Assembly (NCBI GenBank): GCA_947459195.1
Contig: CANHCS010000015.1
Coordinates: 1-36,796, forward strand
Length of the DNA stretch: 36,796 nucleotides
Direction of reading: 5' to 3'
From: Sphingobacteriaceae bacterium
GTDB lineage: Bacteria > Bacteroidota > Bacteroidia > Sphingobacteriales > Sphingobacteriaceae
Below, in pieces: positions 1-8,660 of the stretch. Both the position numbers and the translations under genes were made by a program. Numbering within the stretch: position 1 is the first letter of the stretch; the number at the start of each line of letters is the position of its first letter. The notes below the pieces were generated by a model, which saw only the letters and a program-made list of their open reading frames with translations, did not search any database and was not told where the DNA came from.

Positions 1-67
1 AATGATTCAGGACCTTGGTTTTTATCCTTAAAATAATTGCTATTTTTAGAGCAAAGCAGATCCTCAT

Positions 68-604
68 ATGATACTTTCCGATAAGCGTATTCTTGAAGAA
101 ATTGAAAAAGGCACCATCATTATCGAACCCTTTAATCGTGAATGTTTGGGCACTAACTCTTACGACGTACATTTAGGTAAATACCTGGCCACCTACAAAG
201 ACCGGGTGCTGGATGCCAAATCTCACAATCAGATCGATCATTTTGAAATACCTAAAGAAGGCTTCGTATTGCAGCCCAACACCTTGTACCTTGGGGTAAC
301 ACTTGAGTATACCGAAACCCATGCCCATGTACCATTTTTAGAAGGTAAATCGAGCACGGGCCGTTTAGGGATCGACATCCACGCCACCGCAGGAAAGGGC
401 GATGTAGGTTTTTGCAATACCTGGACGCTGGAAATTTCGGTGGCACAGCCGGTGCGGGTATACGCCGGTATGCCCATTGGTCAGCTAATTTATTTTGTGG
501 TTGATGGAGCAATTGAAACCATGTACAATACCAAAGGCAATGCCAAATACAATCATAAAACTACCCGTCCAGTAGAAAGTATGATGTGGAAGAATTCTTT
601 TTAA
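68..604 (+). CDS. dcd: dCTP deaminase
   Basis: This enzyme deaminates dCTP to dUTP, which feeds dTMP synthesis in the cytoplasm. The 178-residue protein matches the Dcd/dUTPase trimeric fold. The family signature lies at residues 92-123, with EGKSS, an Arg at 99 and a Glu at 122 (WTLEIS) that corresponds to the catalytic Glu of E. coli Dcd. The C-terminal IGQLIYF segment is also typical. The length is slightly shorter than the 193 residues of the E. coli enzyme. It starts a run of closely packed plus-strand genes, with only 10 bases before the next one. Whether it makes dUTP only, or is bifunctional down to dUMP, cannot be told here. Confidence 0.93.
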   Translation: MILSDKRILEEIEKGTIIIEPFNRECLGTNSYDVHLGKYLATYKDRVLDAKSHNQIDHFEIPKEGFVLQPNTLYLGVTLEYTETHAHVPFLEGKSSTGRLGIDIHATAGKGDVGFCNTWTLEISVAQPVRVYAGMPIGQLIYFVVDGAIETMYNTKGNAKYNHKTTRPVESMMWKNSF

Positions 605-614
605 CAACACACCT

Positions 615-1379
615 ATGAACACTTTTAAACTAAGTGTACGCGACAAGATCGCCTACTTGACTTTAAACCGCGGCAGCTCTAATGCCATCAACTCCGAAAT
701 GGTGCATGAACTGAAAGACATGCTCGGTAACCTGGAAAAAGATGAGCAAATCGGAGGACTCATCCTGACAGGAAATGAGGGATTTTTCTCTGCCGGACTG
801 GATCTGATTGAACTGTATAATTACAACGAAGCAGAGATCAAACAATTTTGGCACGATTTCCTGGATATGGTGGCTGTTTTTGTGGCTTTCAAAAAACCAA
901 TGATTTCTGCCATCAGCGGACATAGCCCGGCAGGTGGCTGTGTATTGGCCATTTGCAGCGATTACCGAATCATGGCTGAAGGAAAATACATCATCGGATT
1001 AAATGAAGTCCCGGTAGGCATCATTGTACCCGATAGCATTTTCCATATTTACGCTTTTTGGCTGGGTAAAGCCAATGCCTATCGTTTTTTAATGGAAGGC
1101 AAACTCATGCGTACGCAAGAAGCATTAGAAGTGGGTTTGGTCGACGAACTGGTCGATGGAAAATCACTCCTCACTGCCGCCGAACGTAAAATGAAACAAT
1201 ATTTAGGTTTCGATTGGACCACCTGGCAGCAGTCTAAAATCAATCTTCGTACAGAATTAATGGAGCGAGTACAAGCTGATCAAACAGCAACATTAGAAGC
1301 TATGCTGAAACAATGGTGGTCGCCAGGCACCCGGTCTATCTTACATACCATTATCCAAAACCTTCAAAGAAAAAATTAA
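615..1379 (+). CDS. Enoyl-CoA hydratase/isomerase family, probably delta3-delta2-enoyl-CoA isomerase
   Basis: This is a crotonase-fold protein of 254 residues. The oxyanion-hole motif SAGLDL is at 59-64 and the second conserved block, GHSPAGGC, is at 102-109. Residues 127-138 (IGLNEVPVGIIV) closely resemble the mitochondrial ECI1 type, where the Glu of LNE (here Glu131) is the catalytic base and the second hydratase Glu is absent. I therefore infer isomerisation of 3-enoyl-CoA to trans-2-enoyl-CoA during beta-oxidation of unsaturated fatty acids. The next gene, one base downstream, is a dienoyl-CoA reductase, the partner auxiliary enzyme, which supports this reading. A generic enoyl-CoA hydratase remains the alternative. 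Confidence 0.85.
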   Translation: MNTFKLSVRDKIAYLTLNRGSSNAINSEMVHELKDMLGNLEKDEQIGGLILTGNEGFFSAGLDLIELYNYNEAEIKQFWHDFLDMVAVFVAFKKPMISAISGHSPAGGCVLAICSDYRIMAEGKYIIGLNEVPVGIIVPDSIFHIYAFWLGKANAYRFLMEGKLMRTQEALEVGLVDELVDGKSLLTAAERKMKQYLGFDWTTWQQSKINLRTELMERVQADQTATLEAMLKQWWSPGTRSILHTIIQNLQRKN

Positions 1380-1380
1380 G

Positions 1381-2256
1381 ATGTACAACGAACCCATGTT
1401 AAAAGACGGTGCCCTCAAAGGGAAAACCTTGGTAGTAACAGGAGGCGGAACTGGCTTAGGCCGCTCCATGAGCAAGTATTTTTTACAACTGGGGGCCAAT
1501 GTGGTCATTACCAGCCGTAAGCTGGATGTACTCCAAAAAACTGCTGCCGAACTCGAGGCAGAAACCGGAGGAACTGTTTTGCCTTTGGCTTGCGATGTAC
1601 GGAATGATTTTGAAGTGGAACAAGTACTGAAACAGACGCTGAAGAAATTCGGTTCGGTCCACGGCTTACTCAACAATGCAGCAGGTAACTTTATCTCTCC
1701 TACCGAACGCTTATCAGCTAAAGCTTTTGGCGTGATTATCGACATTGTGCTGAAAGGCACGGTGAACTGTACGCTGGCTTTTGGCAAGCATTGGATCGAG
1801 CAAAAACAGCAGGCCAGTATCCTCAATATTGTAACCACCTATGCCTTTACGGGCTCGGGCTACGTAGTGCCTTCGGCATGTGCCAAAGGAGGAGTGCTGG
1901 CTATGACCCGCTCATTGGCTGCCGAGTGGGGCCGTTATGGTATTCGCTGCAACGCCATTGCTCCGGGACCATTCCCGACTAAAGGCGCCTGGGATCGTTT
2001 GTTGCCAGGAGATTTGGCTAAAAAATTCGATTTCAAAAATAGAGTGCCACTCAAACGAGTAGGCGATCATCAGGAACTGGCTAACCTGGCCGCTTACCTG
2101 ATGTCTGATTTCTCAGGATATATCAATGGCGAAGTAATTACCATTGATGGCGGTGAATGGTTGCAGGGCGCCGGCCAGTTTAACGGACTGGAAGCCGTGA
2201 CTCCCGAGATGTGGGATATGCTCGAAGCGATGATTCGTCAAACCAAAGGTAGCTAA
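1381..2256 (+). CDS. SDR-family oxidoreductase, 2,4-dienoyl-CoA reductase type
   Basis: This is a short-chain dehydrogenase with the nucleotide-binding motif TGGGTGLG at 20-27 and the NNAAGN motif at 98-103. The usual YxxxK is replaced by the arrangement of mammalian mitochondrial DECR1: Tyr154 in TTYAFTGSG, Ser165 and Lys169 in PSACAKGG, followed by PGPFPTKGA. This pattern points to NADPH-dependent reduction of 2,4-dienoyl-CoA to 3-enoyl-CoA, a step needed to degrade polyunsaturated fatty acids. The upstream isomerase would take the product. The stop overlaps the start of the next gene by one base, so translational coupling is likely. A second in-frame ATG five codons in could also be the start. 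Confidence 0.87.
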   Translation: MYNEPMLKDGALKGKTLVVTGGGTGLGRSMSKYFLQLGANVVITSRKLDVLQKTAAELEAETGGTVLPLACDVRNDFEVEQVLKQTLKKFGSVHGLLNNAAGNFISPTERLSAKAFGVIIDIVLKGTVNCTLAFGKHWIEQKQQASILNIVTTYAFTGSGYVVPSACAKGGVLAMTRSLAAEWGRYGIRCNAIAPGPFPTKGAWDRLLPGDLAKKFDFKNRVPLKRVGDHQELANLAAYLMSDFSGYINGEVITIDGGEWLQGAGQFNGLEAVTPEMWDMLEAMIRQTKGS

Positions 2257-2642
2257 TGAATAGGCAGCATATTTCCTCCGGCTCTCCTTGGGAAGACATC
2301 GTAGGCTACTCCCGTGCAGTACGGATAGGAAACATGGTGGAAGTAGCTGGGACCACGGCAATGGATGGCAATATCCTGATGGGTAAGGGGGATGCTTATA
2401 CTCAGGCGAGATTCATCTTTCAGAAAATTGATAAGGCCTTATCGTTAGCCGGAGCCAGCCTACATGATGTGATTCGGACCAGGATCTATTTGGTGAATAT
2501 AAGCGATTGGGAAGCCGTAGGCAAAGCTCATGGTGAAGTATTTAAGGACATCAAACCAGCCAGTACTATGTTAGAAGTGAGCCGTTTGATTGATGAAGAA
2601 CTCCTTGTGGAGATAGAAGTCACTGCCATCATCCCGCAATAA
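2256..2642 (+). CDS. RidA family protein (reactive intermediate deaminase-like)
   Basis: This 128-residue protein belongs to the YjgF/YER057c/UK114 superfamily. Visible family features are [17 protein letters not shown] near the N-terminus, the central [25 protein letters not shown] block containing the conserved Arg, and the STMLEVSRL...EVTAI C-terminus. Archetypal RidA hydrolyses reactive enamine/imine intermediates, and many relatives have other or unknown substrates. The last residues differ from the strictest RidA subgroup, so the exact substrate is uncertain. Its start overlaps the stop of the dienoyl-CoA reductase, which places it in the same transcript. Confidence 0.88.
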   Translation: MNRQHISSGSPWEDIVGYSRAVRIGNMVEVAGTTAMDGNILMGKGDAYTQARFIFQKIDKALSLAGASLHDVIRTRIYLVNISDWEAVGKAHGEVFKDIKPASTMLEVSRLIDEELLVEIEVTAIIPQ

Positions 2643-2658
2643 ATCTTATTTTTAAGGC

Positions 2659-2940
2659 ATGGGCACCCAAACTCAAGAACAAACCTTTACTCTTGACGAA
2701 ATTCTGGTCAGTTTGAAAGAAATTCACCGACTCATTTTATGGAATGATGAGGTAAACACCTTCGATCATGTGATCCATTGCCTGATGCATTACCTTGATT
2801 ATTCGGAACATCAGGCAGAAAAAATTGCCTGGACGGTACATAACGAAGGAAAATGTGCGGTTTTAGAAGGCTCCTTTACCGAAATGGAGATCTACAGAAA
2901 AATTTTACAGCAAGAGGGATTAACCGTGAGCGTTGAGTAA
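2659..2940 (+). CDS. clpS: ATP-dependent Clp protease adaptor ClpS
   Basis: This 93-residue protein has the ClpS core. The segment LILWNDEVNTFDHVIHCL (residues about 26-43) carries the WNDEVNTFDHV signature of the N-degron binding pocket, and the AEKIAWTVHNEGKC segment matches the second conserved helix. ClpS delivers N-end-rule substrates to ClpAP/ClpCP. The extension of about 20 residues before the core is a normal length for the flexible N-terminal tail. It lies 16 bases after the RidA gene and 11 bases before the CotH gene, so it is probably co-transcribed, though no functional link to the fatty acid genes is evident. Confidence 0.9.
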   Translation: MGTQTQEQTFTLDEILVSLKEIHRLILWNDEVNTFDHVIHCLMHYLDYSEHQAEKIAWTVHNEGKCAVLEGSFTEMEIYRKILQQEGLTVSVE

Positions 2941-2951
2941 AACAAAATATT

Positions 2952-4373
2952 TTGATGAAAAAATATACCGTTATTTATTTGCTACCATTGATGGTTTTGT
3001 TGGTCATAAACGCCTGTCGCAAGAGTGAGTCGGTTCCAGAAACACTGCCTGAGAGTGCTAAACTATTTAATATCAATGATATCCCTGAGATCAAATTGCA
3101 ATTTTCGCTTTCTGAATGGAACAGATTGCTGGCTAACTACGATCTGAATCCCAATAATGAAACGAATGTCATTTCGAAGTTCACTTTTACACTAAACGGC
3201 AATTCCAGTGTTTTAGATAGTATCGGTGTAAAATTACGTGGAAACTCCAGCCGTAGAAGACCGGAAGGCTCATTCGGACAAACCCATAATGCAATCAATC
3301 CCAACTGGAACCATTGTCATTTTGGAGTTGATTTTACCAAGTATAAAGATGGCCGTTATTTCAGCGGTTTAGATAAACTGATTTTGAAGTGGTTTAAAGA
3401 TGACGCCAATTACGTCAGAGAGATTTATTGCTACGATCTTTTTAAAAGATACAACGTTTGGACGGCGCCCCGAGCTTCTTACGCTAAACTAACTGTTCAT
3501 GTGGATGGAGATAGCAAATCTGCCTATTACGGTGTCTACTCCATGATCGAGCAGGTAGACGCTTATTTTATCGCCTACCGCGAAAAATTATGGGGTCCTG
3601 GCGTAGGAAATTTATGGAAATGTACTTATAATTTTAATGGTCCGGCCGATTTGGTAAGTGTTAAAGATATGGGTGTGGAAGATGTGAAGCTCGATCCTTC
3701 GAGATCAAAATATTATACCTATGATTTAAAAACCAATAAGACACAATTAGAACCCGCCAAAGCAGAATTGAGCAAGTTTATTAATGATTTAAACAGCAAA
3801 ACCGGAGCAGATTTTGAACAATGGATTGCTCAGAAAATGGATGTGAACCTGTTTTTAAAGACCTATGCCGTGAATGTGATGGTTGGGATGTGGGATGACT
3901 ATTGGGGGAACGGGAATAATTACTATCTCTATTTTAGCCCGAATGGCAAGGTGTATTTTATTCCCTACGATTATGACAATACACTAGGAACAGCCTTAAG
4001 CAGTTTTTATTTTAATACCGGTACGCAAGACCTGCTCAACTGGGGTAAAATGAATCAGAGTCCGCTCATCTCTAAAATTCTTCAAATAGAAAAATATAAA
4101 AATCAGTACAAGGCTTATATCACCGAATTAGCCAGCTCAAACAAAGACCTTTTTAATGCCGAGAGCAGTATGCAACGCATTAGTTTATGGCAAAACAGAA
4201 TTGGTCCTTACGTAGCGAATGATACCGGTGAAGATATGGTGATTCAGGATGTACCTGCCTATTGGGGAACAGAATCTTATTATCGCTTGCTAAGCGGCAA
4301 CGATGCAGCAGGACAAAACGGATCGGCCAATTATTTTAAAACCAGGATCAAAAATATCCCCTGGTTAAAATAA
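2952..4373 (+). CDS. CotH kinase family lipoprotein
   Basis: The protein has 473 residues with a lipoprotein signal peptide (LLVINAC, lipidated Cys22). The body has the CotH fold of atypical protein kinases: KLRGNSS near 94-100, YYGVYSMIEQVD near 192-203, GMWDDYWGNGNNYYLYF at 312-328 and the probable metal-binding IPYDYDN at 337-343. Relatives include spore coat CotH, which phosphorylates coat proteins, while most Bacteroidota members are uncharacterised secreted lipoproteins. It ends the plus-strand gene string, and its stop is one base from the end of the convergent DUF4403 gene, with no room for a separate terminator. Confidence 0.85.
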   Translation: MMKKYTVIYLLPLMVLLVINACRKSESVPETLPESAKLFNINDIPEIKLQFSLSEWNRLLANYDLNPNNETNVISKFTFTLNGNSSVLDSIGVKLRGNSSRRRPEGSFGQTHNAINPNWNHCHFGVDFTKYKDGRYFSGLDKLILKWFKDDANYVREIYCYDLFKRYNVWTAPRASYAKLTVHVDGDSKSAYYGVYSMIEQVDAYFIAYREKLWGPGVGNLWKCTYNFNGPADLVSVKDMGVEDVKLDPSRSKYYTYDLKTNKTQLEPAKAELSKFINDLNSKTGADFEQWIAQKMDVNLFLKTYAVNVMVGMWDDYWGNGNNYYLYFSPNGKVYFIPYDYDNTLGTALSSFYFNTGTQDLLNWGKMNQSPLISKILQIEKYKNQYKAYITELASSNKDLFNAESSMQRISLWQNRIGPYVANDTGEDMVIQDVPAYWGTESYYRLLSGNDAAGQNGSANYFKTRIKNIPWLK

Positions 4374-4374
4374 A

Positions 4375-5769
4375 TTATTCCAATCCGTCTATCTTAATAG
4401 AAACTTTTCCCTTGGCCACCATCATGGCTACAATGGCTTGCGGTGTTAAAGTAATTTGACCCGGACTCAGTTCTGTCATCTGTCCGTTTACTTTAATACC
4501 TTTTATGGGCTGATAATTACTCAGGTAAGCGGCCATTGTTTTTTGTCCATCATTCAGGTAATCGGCGATAGAAAAAGTGCAACTCTCCTGAATTTTTTTG
4601 GCAATGGCGCCATGTACCAGCCAGTCGGCAGTTTTAATTAATTTGTTTTTTGAATCTAATACAAAATCTACCCCTTCCAGGTAGATTTCTTTCTTGTCTA
4701 CATTGTATTTAGGTGTACCGCTGAGATAAAAATCGCCATTTACCGAACCACTCATGTTCACGGCTACAATCAGCTTGCCGTCCTTACCCCATAAATCAAT
4801 TTTGTTCACAGTAACAGCACGTTTCCCAGATTCAAATTTTTGTCCGGCAAAGTTTTTTTGCATCAAGGCAGCCGCATTGGCGTAGGTAACCACACCAGCA
4901 ATACTGGCTTTAAAATCGGTGCCATTGGGTACTGTCGGCTGCAGCGTGAGTTGAGTTTTATCAAACTTAATAGTTGGCTGTGAATTGATGGCCGTTTCTA
5001 AATAAGCCTTCATACCCAAATTAAAACTGATTTTTTTGTTAGCCAGGGTGGTTGGACTGGCATACATGGCCAGCGGCTGAATACCCAGCCAAACTTTGTA
5101 ATCTGTGTTAACTTCAACAGGTTTGCTGAGCTGCTCCAAGGCATTCACAACATAAGGTTTCAAGTCGAAGGATTTGGCAATGGCCTCATCCACTTTTTTA
5201 GAAATTTTGCCCTTGAAAAGGGAAATGGCGGGATTGATGAGGTAGGTAACCGGTACATTTTTCCCCAGCACCACAATACTCGGGCTTTCTACCCAATCAA
5301 TCTCTTGAATTTGAGTATTGGTTACCAACTTCCAGTTCTGAATATTTACTGCAGAATTTAAACGAATGATGCCGTTCAAGTTGACTTCACGGGTATCATA
5401 GGCCGAAAACCCGAATTTTTCGATACCATAACGCACCTTGGCCCATACCTTGAGCGGTAAAGCCATTTCCAGCTTTCCAGCGTTCTCCTGTATAAGAATT
5501 GGCGACTCTTTCCAGACCTTTAGCATCACATTGTCATCCTCCAACACCTGGTCATCGTAAATCAAACCATTCAGGTATTTATTGGTCTGGCTTTGCAGGT
5601 CGGCGACTTGAATTTCTAATGGCAAGTTGAGGTAAGACTCTTGCTTATCATAAACAATAGCTGAACTATAATTGGAGGCTGGCTTGAGAGCTGCAATTTT
5701 AGAACTGGTGCTACAAGCGCTCGTAAATAATAACGCTGATACTAGCAAAATAGCAAATGTATTTTTCAC
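4375..5769 (-). CDS. DUF4403 family lipoprotein
   Basis: This is a long beta-rich secreted protein of the DUF4403 family, whose function is not known. The N-terminus has a hydrophobic stretch and a lipobox (LLFTSAC). I prefer the GTG codon at 5769 as the start because it places a Lys-Asn pair directly before the hydrophobic core, giving 464 residues. In-frame ATG codons up to 5826 would add about 20 residues that do not look like a signal peptide. Conserved features are SYLNLPLEIQVADLQ near the start, a tandem pair of similar halves, and repeated VxGxxxLxG-like strands. It is convergent with the CotH gene and lies 66 bases after the next minus-strand gene. Confidence 0.8.
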   Translation of the reverse strand: MKNTFAILLVSALLFTSACSTSSKIAALKPASNYSSAIVYDKQESYLNLPLEIQVADLQSQTNKYLNGLIYDDQVLEDDNVMLKVWKESPILIQENAGKLEMALPLKVWAKVRYGIEKFGFSAYDTREVNLNGIIRLNSAVNIQNWKLVTNTQIQEIDWVESPSIVVLGKNVPVTYLINPAISLFKGKISKKVDEAIAKSFDLKPYVVNALEQLSKPVEVNTDYKVWLGIQPLAMYASPTTLANKKISFNLGMKAYLETAINSQPTIKFDKTQLTLQPTVPNGTDFKASIAGVVTYANAAALMQKNFAGQKFESGKRAVTVNKIDLWGKDGKLIVAVNMSGSVNGDFYLSGTPKYNVDKKEIYLEGVDFVLDSKNKLIKTADWLVHGAIAKKIQESCTFSIADYLNDGQKTMAAYLSNYQPIKGIKVNGQMTELSPGQITLTPQAIVAMMVAKGKVSIKIDGLE

Positions 5770-5835
5770 GGTATTTAATTGATGGCTAAAATTAAGCACT
5801 TCTGCCATCATCTCAAACATCACCACGTCAAATGA

Positions 5836-7176
5836 CTATTTAAAATATTCCTTCAAGCGCTGGTAAGCTTCGGGGCTGAGCTTATAAATACTTTGTCTTT
5901 TATCCTCTGCGGATGCTAGGCGTAAAATCGCATCCATAATTTTATAATGATGAGTCATTTTTTGATTGATTTTGTTGATCACGTTGATCCTCACTCGGCG
6001 CTGATTATCAAAAGATTTGGTATGCAGCAATAGCGAATCGTTCACTTGTTGACTGCTCAAACCGCCTTTAGTATGCTTTTTCATCAATGCCAGGAGTAGT
6101 TTCTCTTCTAAACTGTCAAAGTAACCTGCCCTTGTATTCCCTATCTTTCTTTTATACATCCAAAATGAGCCGGCGGCCGAACATATGATACAAAAGATCA
6201 ATAAATAATGTAATAAAGGAGTTTCTCTGCTATAAAAGGGGCCAACATATTCTGCATTCTTCAGGTATTCCTTAACGGAGAAGTATTCTAATCCACCATT
6301 ATCATCACTCCAATAGTTATATATCGTATCTCCTTTACTAAAATACTCTTTGTTGGACACAAAAAATCGCTCATTATTTTTATAAACGAAAATTTCGTTG
6401 GCTAGGGGGTCAATGATATAGAGTTTATTACTTGCCCACTGGAGAAAATAGGTGCCATTCCAGTAAATTTCTCTGGAAGTTTCGGCTAATAACTCCTCAT
6501 TAATCGAACCGAGTTCCGTCCATTGTTGATTTTTAAAATCGTACTTAAAGAATTGCTTAATTCGATAACGCTTTAGATCTGAAAATAGATTTTCATTAGT
6601 ACTTGCTCCAGAATAAAATACATCTTCATTATTTGAATAACCATTAAACCCATATTCATTAATTACTTCTGGGCCTACGTTCCTTGGAATAACTACCTCC
6701 CATTCGCTTTTATTAAAATTGTAGGTAGTTAGCACATTTGAATAATGCCAAAACCCGTACCCACCTGCAGAATACAATTTACCTTTTCGAATAAACGGAA
6801 TGGAGCCAAAATTATATCCCCTGTAATAGGTTTGATCAATACGCCTGAGTGTCGTGTTAGTTGGCTTGAATTCATAAACCTGACCCGTTCCAAAAATGGT
6901 AAAATAGATGAGGCTGTCATTGGGCATATGAAAATGACTGTTAACAAAACCTAAGGGCAAATCTTTAAGCGCCAGTGGATCAACATTAACTTTTCCCAAA
7001 AGCTCCCATTTACCTGGACTAATTTCAGCTCGCAGTTCTTTTGTATCTATATTAATTTTTCGTCTGAGAGCACTTTTATAGTCAAACCATCTAATATCTC
7101 TCGATTTGGCGTCGAGCTGTATAACGTGACTAACAGTAAAAAGTAATATTAATAAAAACCTAAACTTTCTATTCAT
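5836..7176 (-). CDS. Membrane sensor-like protein: periplasmic propeller, one TM, cytoplasmic winged-helix-like domain (paralogue 1)
   Basis: The 446 residues run in this order: signal peptide (about 1-23), a kelch/propeller-like extracytoplasmic region, a membrane helix (about 321-340, LLIFCIICSAAG), then a basic C-terminal domain of 106 residues. The propeller region has family marks shared with two paralogues in this window: FGTGQVYEF, YYRGYNFGS, GGYGFW, VFYSGAS and IIDPLANEIFVY. The C-terminal domain begins with an L-E-E-K-L-LL helix, followed by LSSQQVND, SFDNQRRVRINVINKINQK and a DKRQSIYKL strand. The layout resembles an OmpR-type winged helix, so I infer a one-component transmembrane regulator. 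No kinase, phosphatase or receiver motif is present. I do not recognise a named family. A shared dyad motif lies 77 bases upstream. Confidence 0.7.
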   Translation of the reverse strand: MNRKFRFLLILLFTVSHVIQLDAKSRDIRWFDYKSALRRKINIDTKELRAEISPGKWELLGKVNVDPLALKDLPLGFVNSHFHMPNDSLIYFTIFGTGQVYEFKPTNTTLRRIDQTYYRGYNFGSIPFIRKGKLYSAGGYGFWHYSNVLTTYNFNKSEWEVVIPRNVGPEVINEYGFNGYSNNEDVFYSGASTNENLFSDLKRYRIKQFFKYDFKNQQWTELGSINEELLAETSREIYWNGTYFLQWASNKLYIIDPLANEIFVYKNNERFFVSNKEYFSKGDTIYNYWSDDNGGLEYFSVKEYLKNAEYVGPFYSRETPLLHYLLIFCIICSAAGSFWMYKRKIGNTRAGYFDSLEEKLLLALMKKHTKGGLSSQQVNDSLLLHTKSFDNQRRVRINVINKINQKMTHHYKIMDAILRLASAEDKRQSIYKLSPEAYQRLKEYFK

Positions 7177-7253
7177 GCACCGTACAAAAAGTAAATTAAA
7201 AAAGCAGTCGAGTAAATATAATTATAGGTTATACAAAAAATATGTGAAAGTGT

Positions 7254-7274
7254 GTGAAATCACTCAATTCACGC
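7254..7274. promoter_or_regulatory. Shared dyad motif, copy D (upstream of paralogue 1)
   Basis: The site reads GTGAA, seven bases (ATCACTC), then AATTCACGC. It lies 77 bases before the ATG of the minus-strand sensor-like gene. A -7-like element TATATTTA (complement of 7213-7220) lies 44 bases from the site centre. The same half-sites and the same spacing occur at 19709 and 24821. Binding protein inferred, not known. Confidence 0.6.
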
Positions 7275-7402
7275 TAAAATTATTGGTTCAACGACAATTA
7301 ATTGGTCTTTTTGTTCATTGTTAAAATGTAGGTGAATATTTCTGTTCAAATACATTAGAAAATAAAGGCATTTCATCTACCTCTGAAAAACAGCCCTTTA
7401 TT

Positions 7403-7442
7403 CATTTAACCTGCCGTGCTTTAATGTACGGCAGGTTAAATG
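7403..7442. repeat. Perfect 15-bp inverted repeat (hairpin)
   Basis: The arms CATTTAACCTGCCGT and its exact complement flank a 10-base loop. No U-tract follows on either strand, so it is not a typical intrinsic terminator. It lies about 225 bases upstream of the sensor-like gene and 440 bases upstream of the rhodopsin gene. It could be a regulatory RNA structure, a protein-binding site or a dispersed repetitive element. Confidence 0.75.
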
Positions 7443-7880
7443 ATCTTTAGCTTTCTTCAAATGAGTTCCTTTACCTTGCTCGGCTCAAGTCATTTTTTTG
7501 TAAGTTTTTATTTGGCGGTTTAGCACAAAAATCTATCAAAATTATGCCCCTGTAGTGCTGTTTTTTATTAATACACTGATTTTTAGTGAATTAAAATCGA
7601 TTGATTTTATGAATTTTATCAACAAGATTTTGAAAAACAATAAATCGAGCAAATAATGCCTTTAGAGTATTAAAAAGGCAGGCAAGTACCTAATAATACT
7701 TATCAAAAATCCTCTAATTGTTAATAAGTCGCTGATATATAATTAGATAATTACTTGGAATGATAATTTTTAATTCCAATATTTAATTTAATAATCAACC
7801 AAAGTGGGGGCATGCCCACTATAAAAAAATGGGCGTATCCGAAAAGCCACACGAGTAGGGTTAACCAAATTATAAACATT

Positions 7881-8603
7881 ATGTTAAACTTAATGCTTGA
7901 TGCATCTATGGTCATTTCGAACACTGACTACGTTGCATTTACTTTCTTTATTGGCACCATGGCCATGATGGCCGCTTCGGTGTTCTTCTTTTTTGAAGTA
8001 GGGAATACTTCCCCACAATGGAGAACTTCTGTACTCGTTTCGGGTATTATTACTTTCATCGCAGCAGTACATTACTACTACATGAGAGGTTACCAATTAG
8101 AAACTGGCGCTTCACCTGTATTCTTCAGGTATGTTGACTGGATTCTGACTGTGCCTTTGATGTGCGTTGAATTCTACCTGATCACCAAAAAAGCAGGTGC
8201 GAAAAGCAGTTTACTTTGGAAATTGATTTTTGCTTCAGTAATCATGTTGGTAACTGGTTATTGGGGAGAAGCAATTGCCAGAGATCAGGCAGCATTCTGG
8301 GGCTTAATTTCAGGTCTTGCTTACTTCTACATTGTGTATGAAGTATGGAAAGGTGAAGTGGCTAAATTATCTCAAGCCAGCGATCCAGCTGTACAAAAAG
8401 CTGTAAACTCTTTATTGAAGTTTGTGGTGATTGGCTGGGCTATTTATCCTATCGGATACATGGCTGGTACTGCAGATGGTCAGTGGTATGCCGCTTTCGG
8501 AAACTTAGGTTTAGACATGGACATCATCTACAACATTGGTGATGCGGTAAACAAAATCGGTTTCGGTTTGGTTATTTATGCATTAAGCCGTTCTGGTAAA
8601 TAA
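7881..8603 (+). CDS. Proteorhodopsin-type light-driven proton pump
   Basis: This is a seven-helix retinal protein of 240 residues. With this start, helix C reads RYVDWILTVPLMCVEF and gives Asp86, Thr90 and Glu97, equivalent to D97, T101 and E108 of proteorhodopsin, the proton acceptor/donor pattern of outward proton pumps. Met94 is at the spectral tuning position (105), where Met or Leu gives green absorption. His64 matches the conserved His75 that pairs with the acceptor Asp. Lys225 in NKIGFGLVIYAL is the Schiff-base lysine. The ATG at 7881 gives the usual length. The downstream lycopene cyclase and Blh genes supply retinal. It is not an NQ-type sodium pump or a chloride pump. Confidence 0.95.
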   Translation: MLNLMLDASMVISNTDYVAFTFFIGTMAMMAASVFFFFEVGNTSPQWRTSVLVSGIITFIAAVHYYYMRGYQLETGASPVFFRYVDWILTVPLMCVEFYLITKKAGAKSSLLWKLIFASVIMLVTGYWGEAIARDQAAFWGLISGLAYFYIVYEVWKGEVAKLSQASDPAVQKAVNSLLKFVVIGWAIYPIGYMAGTADGQWYAAFGNLGLDMDIIYNIGDAVNKIGFGLVIYALSRSGK

Positions 8604-8620
8604 TCTTAAATAATCTTTAC

Positions 8621-8660
8621 AAATAACAAAAGGTATCCAAATGGATACCTTTTGTTATTT
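8621..8660 (+). terminator. Strong intrinsic terminator/hairpin after rhodopsin gene
   Basis: An 18-bp perfect stem (8621-8638 with 8643-8660) closes on a four-base AAAT loop. The stem ends in an A-rich/T-rich stretch on both strands, so it may work in both directions. An ATG within the hairpin (8641) opens a frame into the lycopene cyclase gene but is unlikely to be its start. The hairpin would uncouple rhodopsin transcript levels from those of the retinal genes. Confidence 0.85.

Larger units (their letters stand above)
7177..7880. other. Long AT-rich intergenic region between divergent sensor-like gene and rhodopsin
   Basis: There is no convincing gene in these 704 bases. The region holds the dyad motif at 7254, the perfect hairpin at 7403-7442 and a GC-rich palindrome at 7804-7819 (core GGGCATGCCC) about 60 bases before the rhodopsin start. 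A small inverted repeat, CACT/AGTG, lies near 7574-7588. The frame open before the rhodopsin ATG could add 23 residues from 7812, but these are basic and polar and have no counterpart in proteorhodopsins. No clear promoter for the rhodopsin gene could be fixed by eye. Confidence 0.6.

Noticed and set aside
5836-7176. Annotation of the propeller proteins as galactose oxidase or kelch enzymes
   Set aside because: No copper-ligand Tyr/Cys/His pattern is visible, and a membrane helix with a conserved cytoplasmic domain follows, so an enzyme name would mislead.
7574-7592. AATTCAC half-site on the minus strand upstream of the rhodopsin gene
   Set aside because: No GTGA half-site lies at any of the spacings seen elsewhere, so it does not count as a copy of the shared operator.
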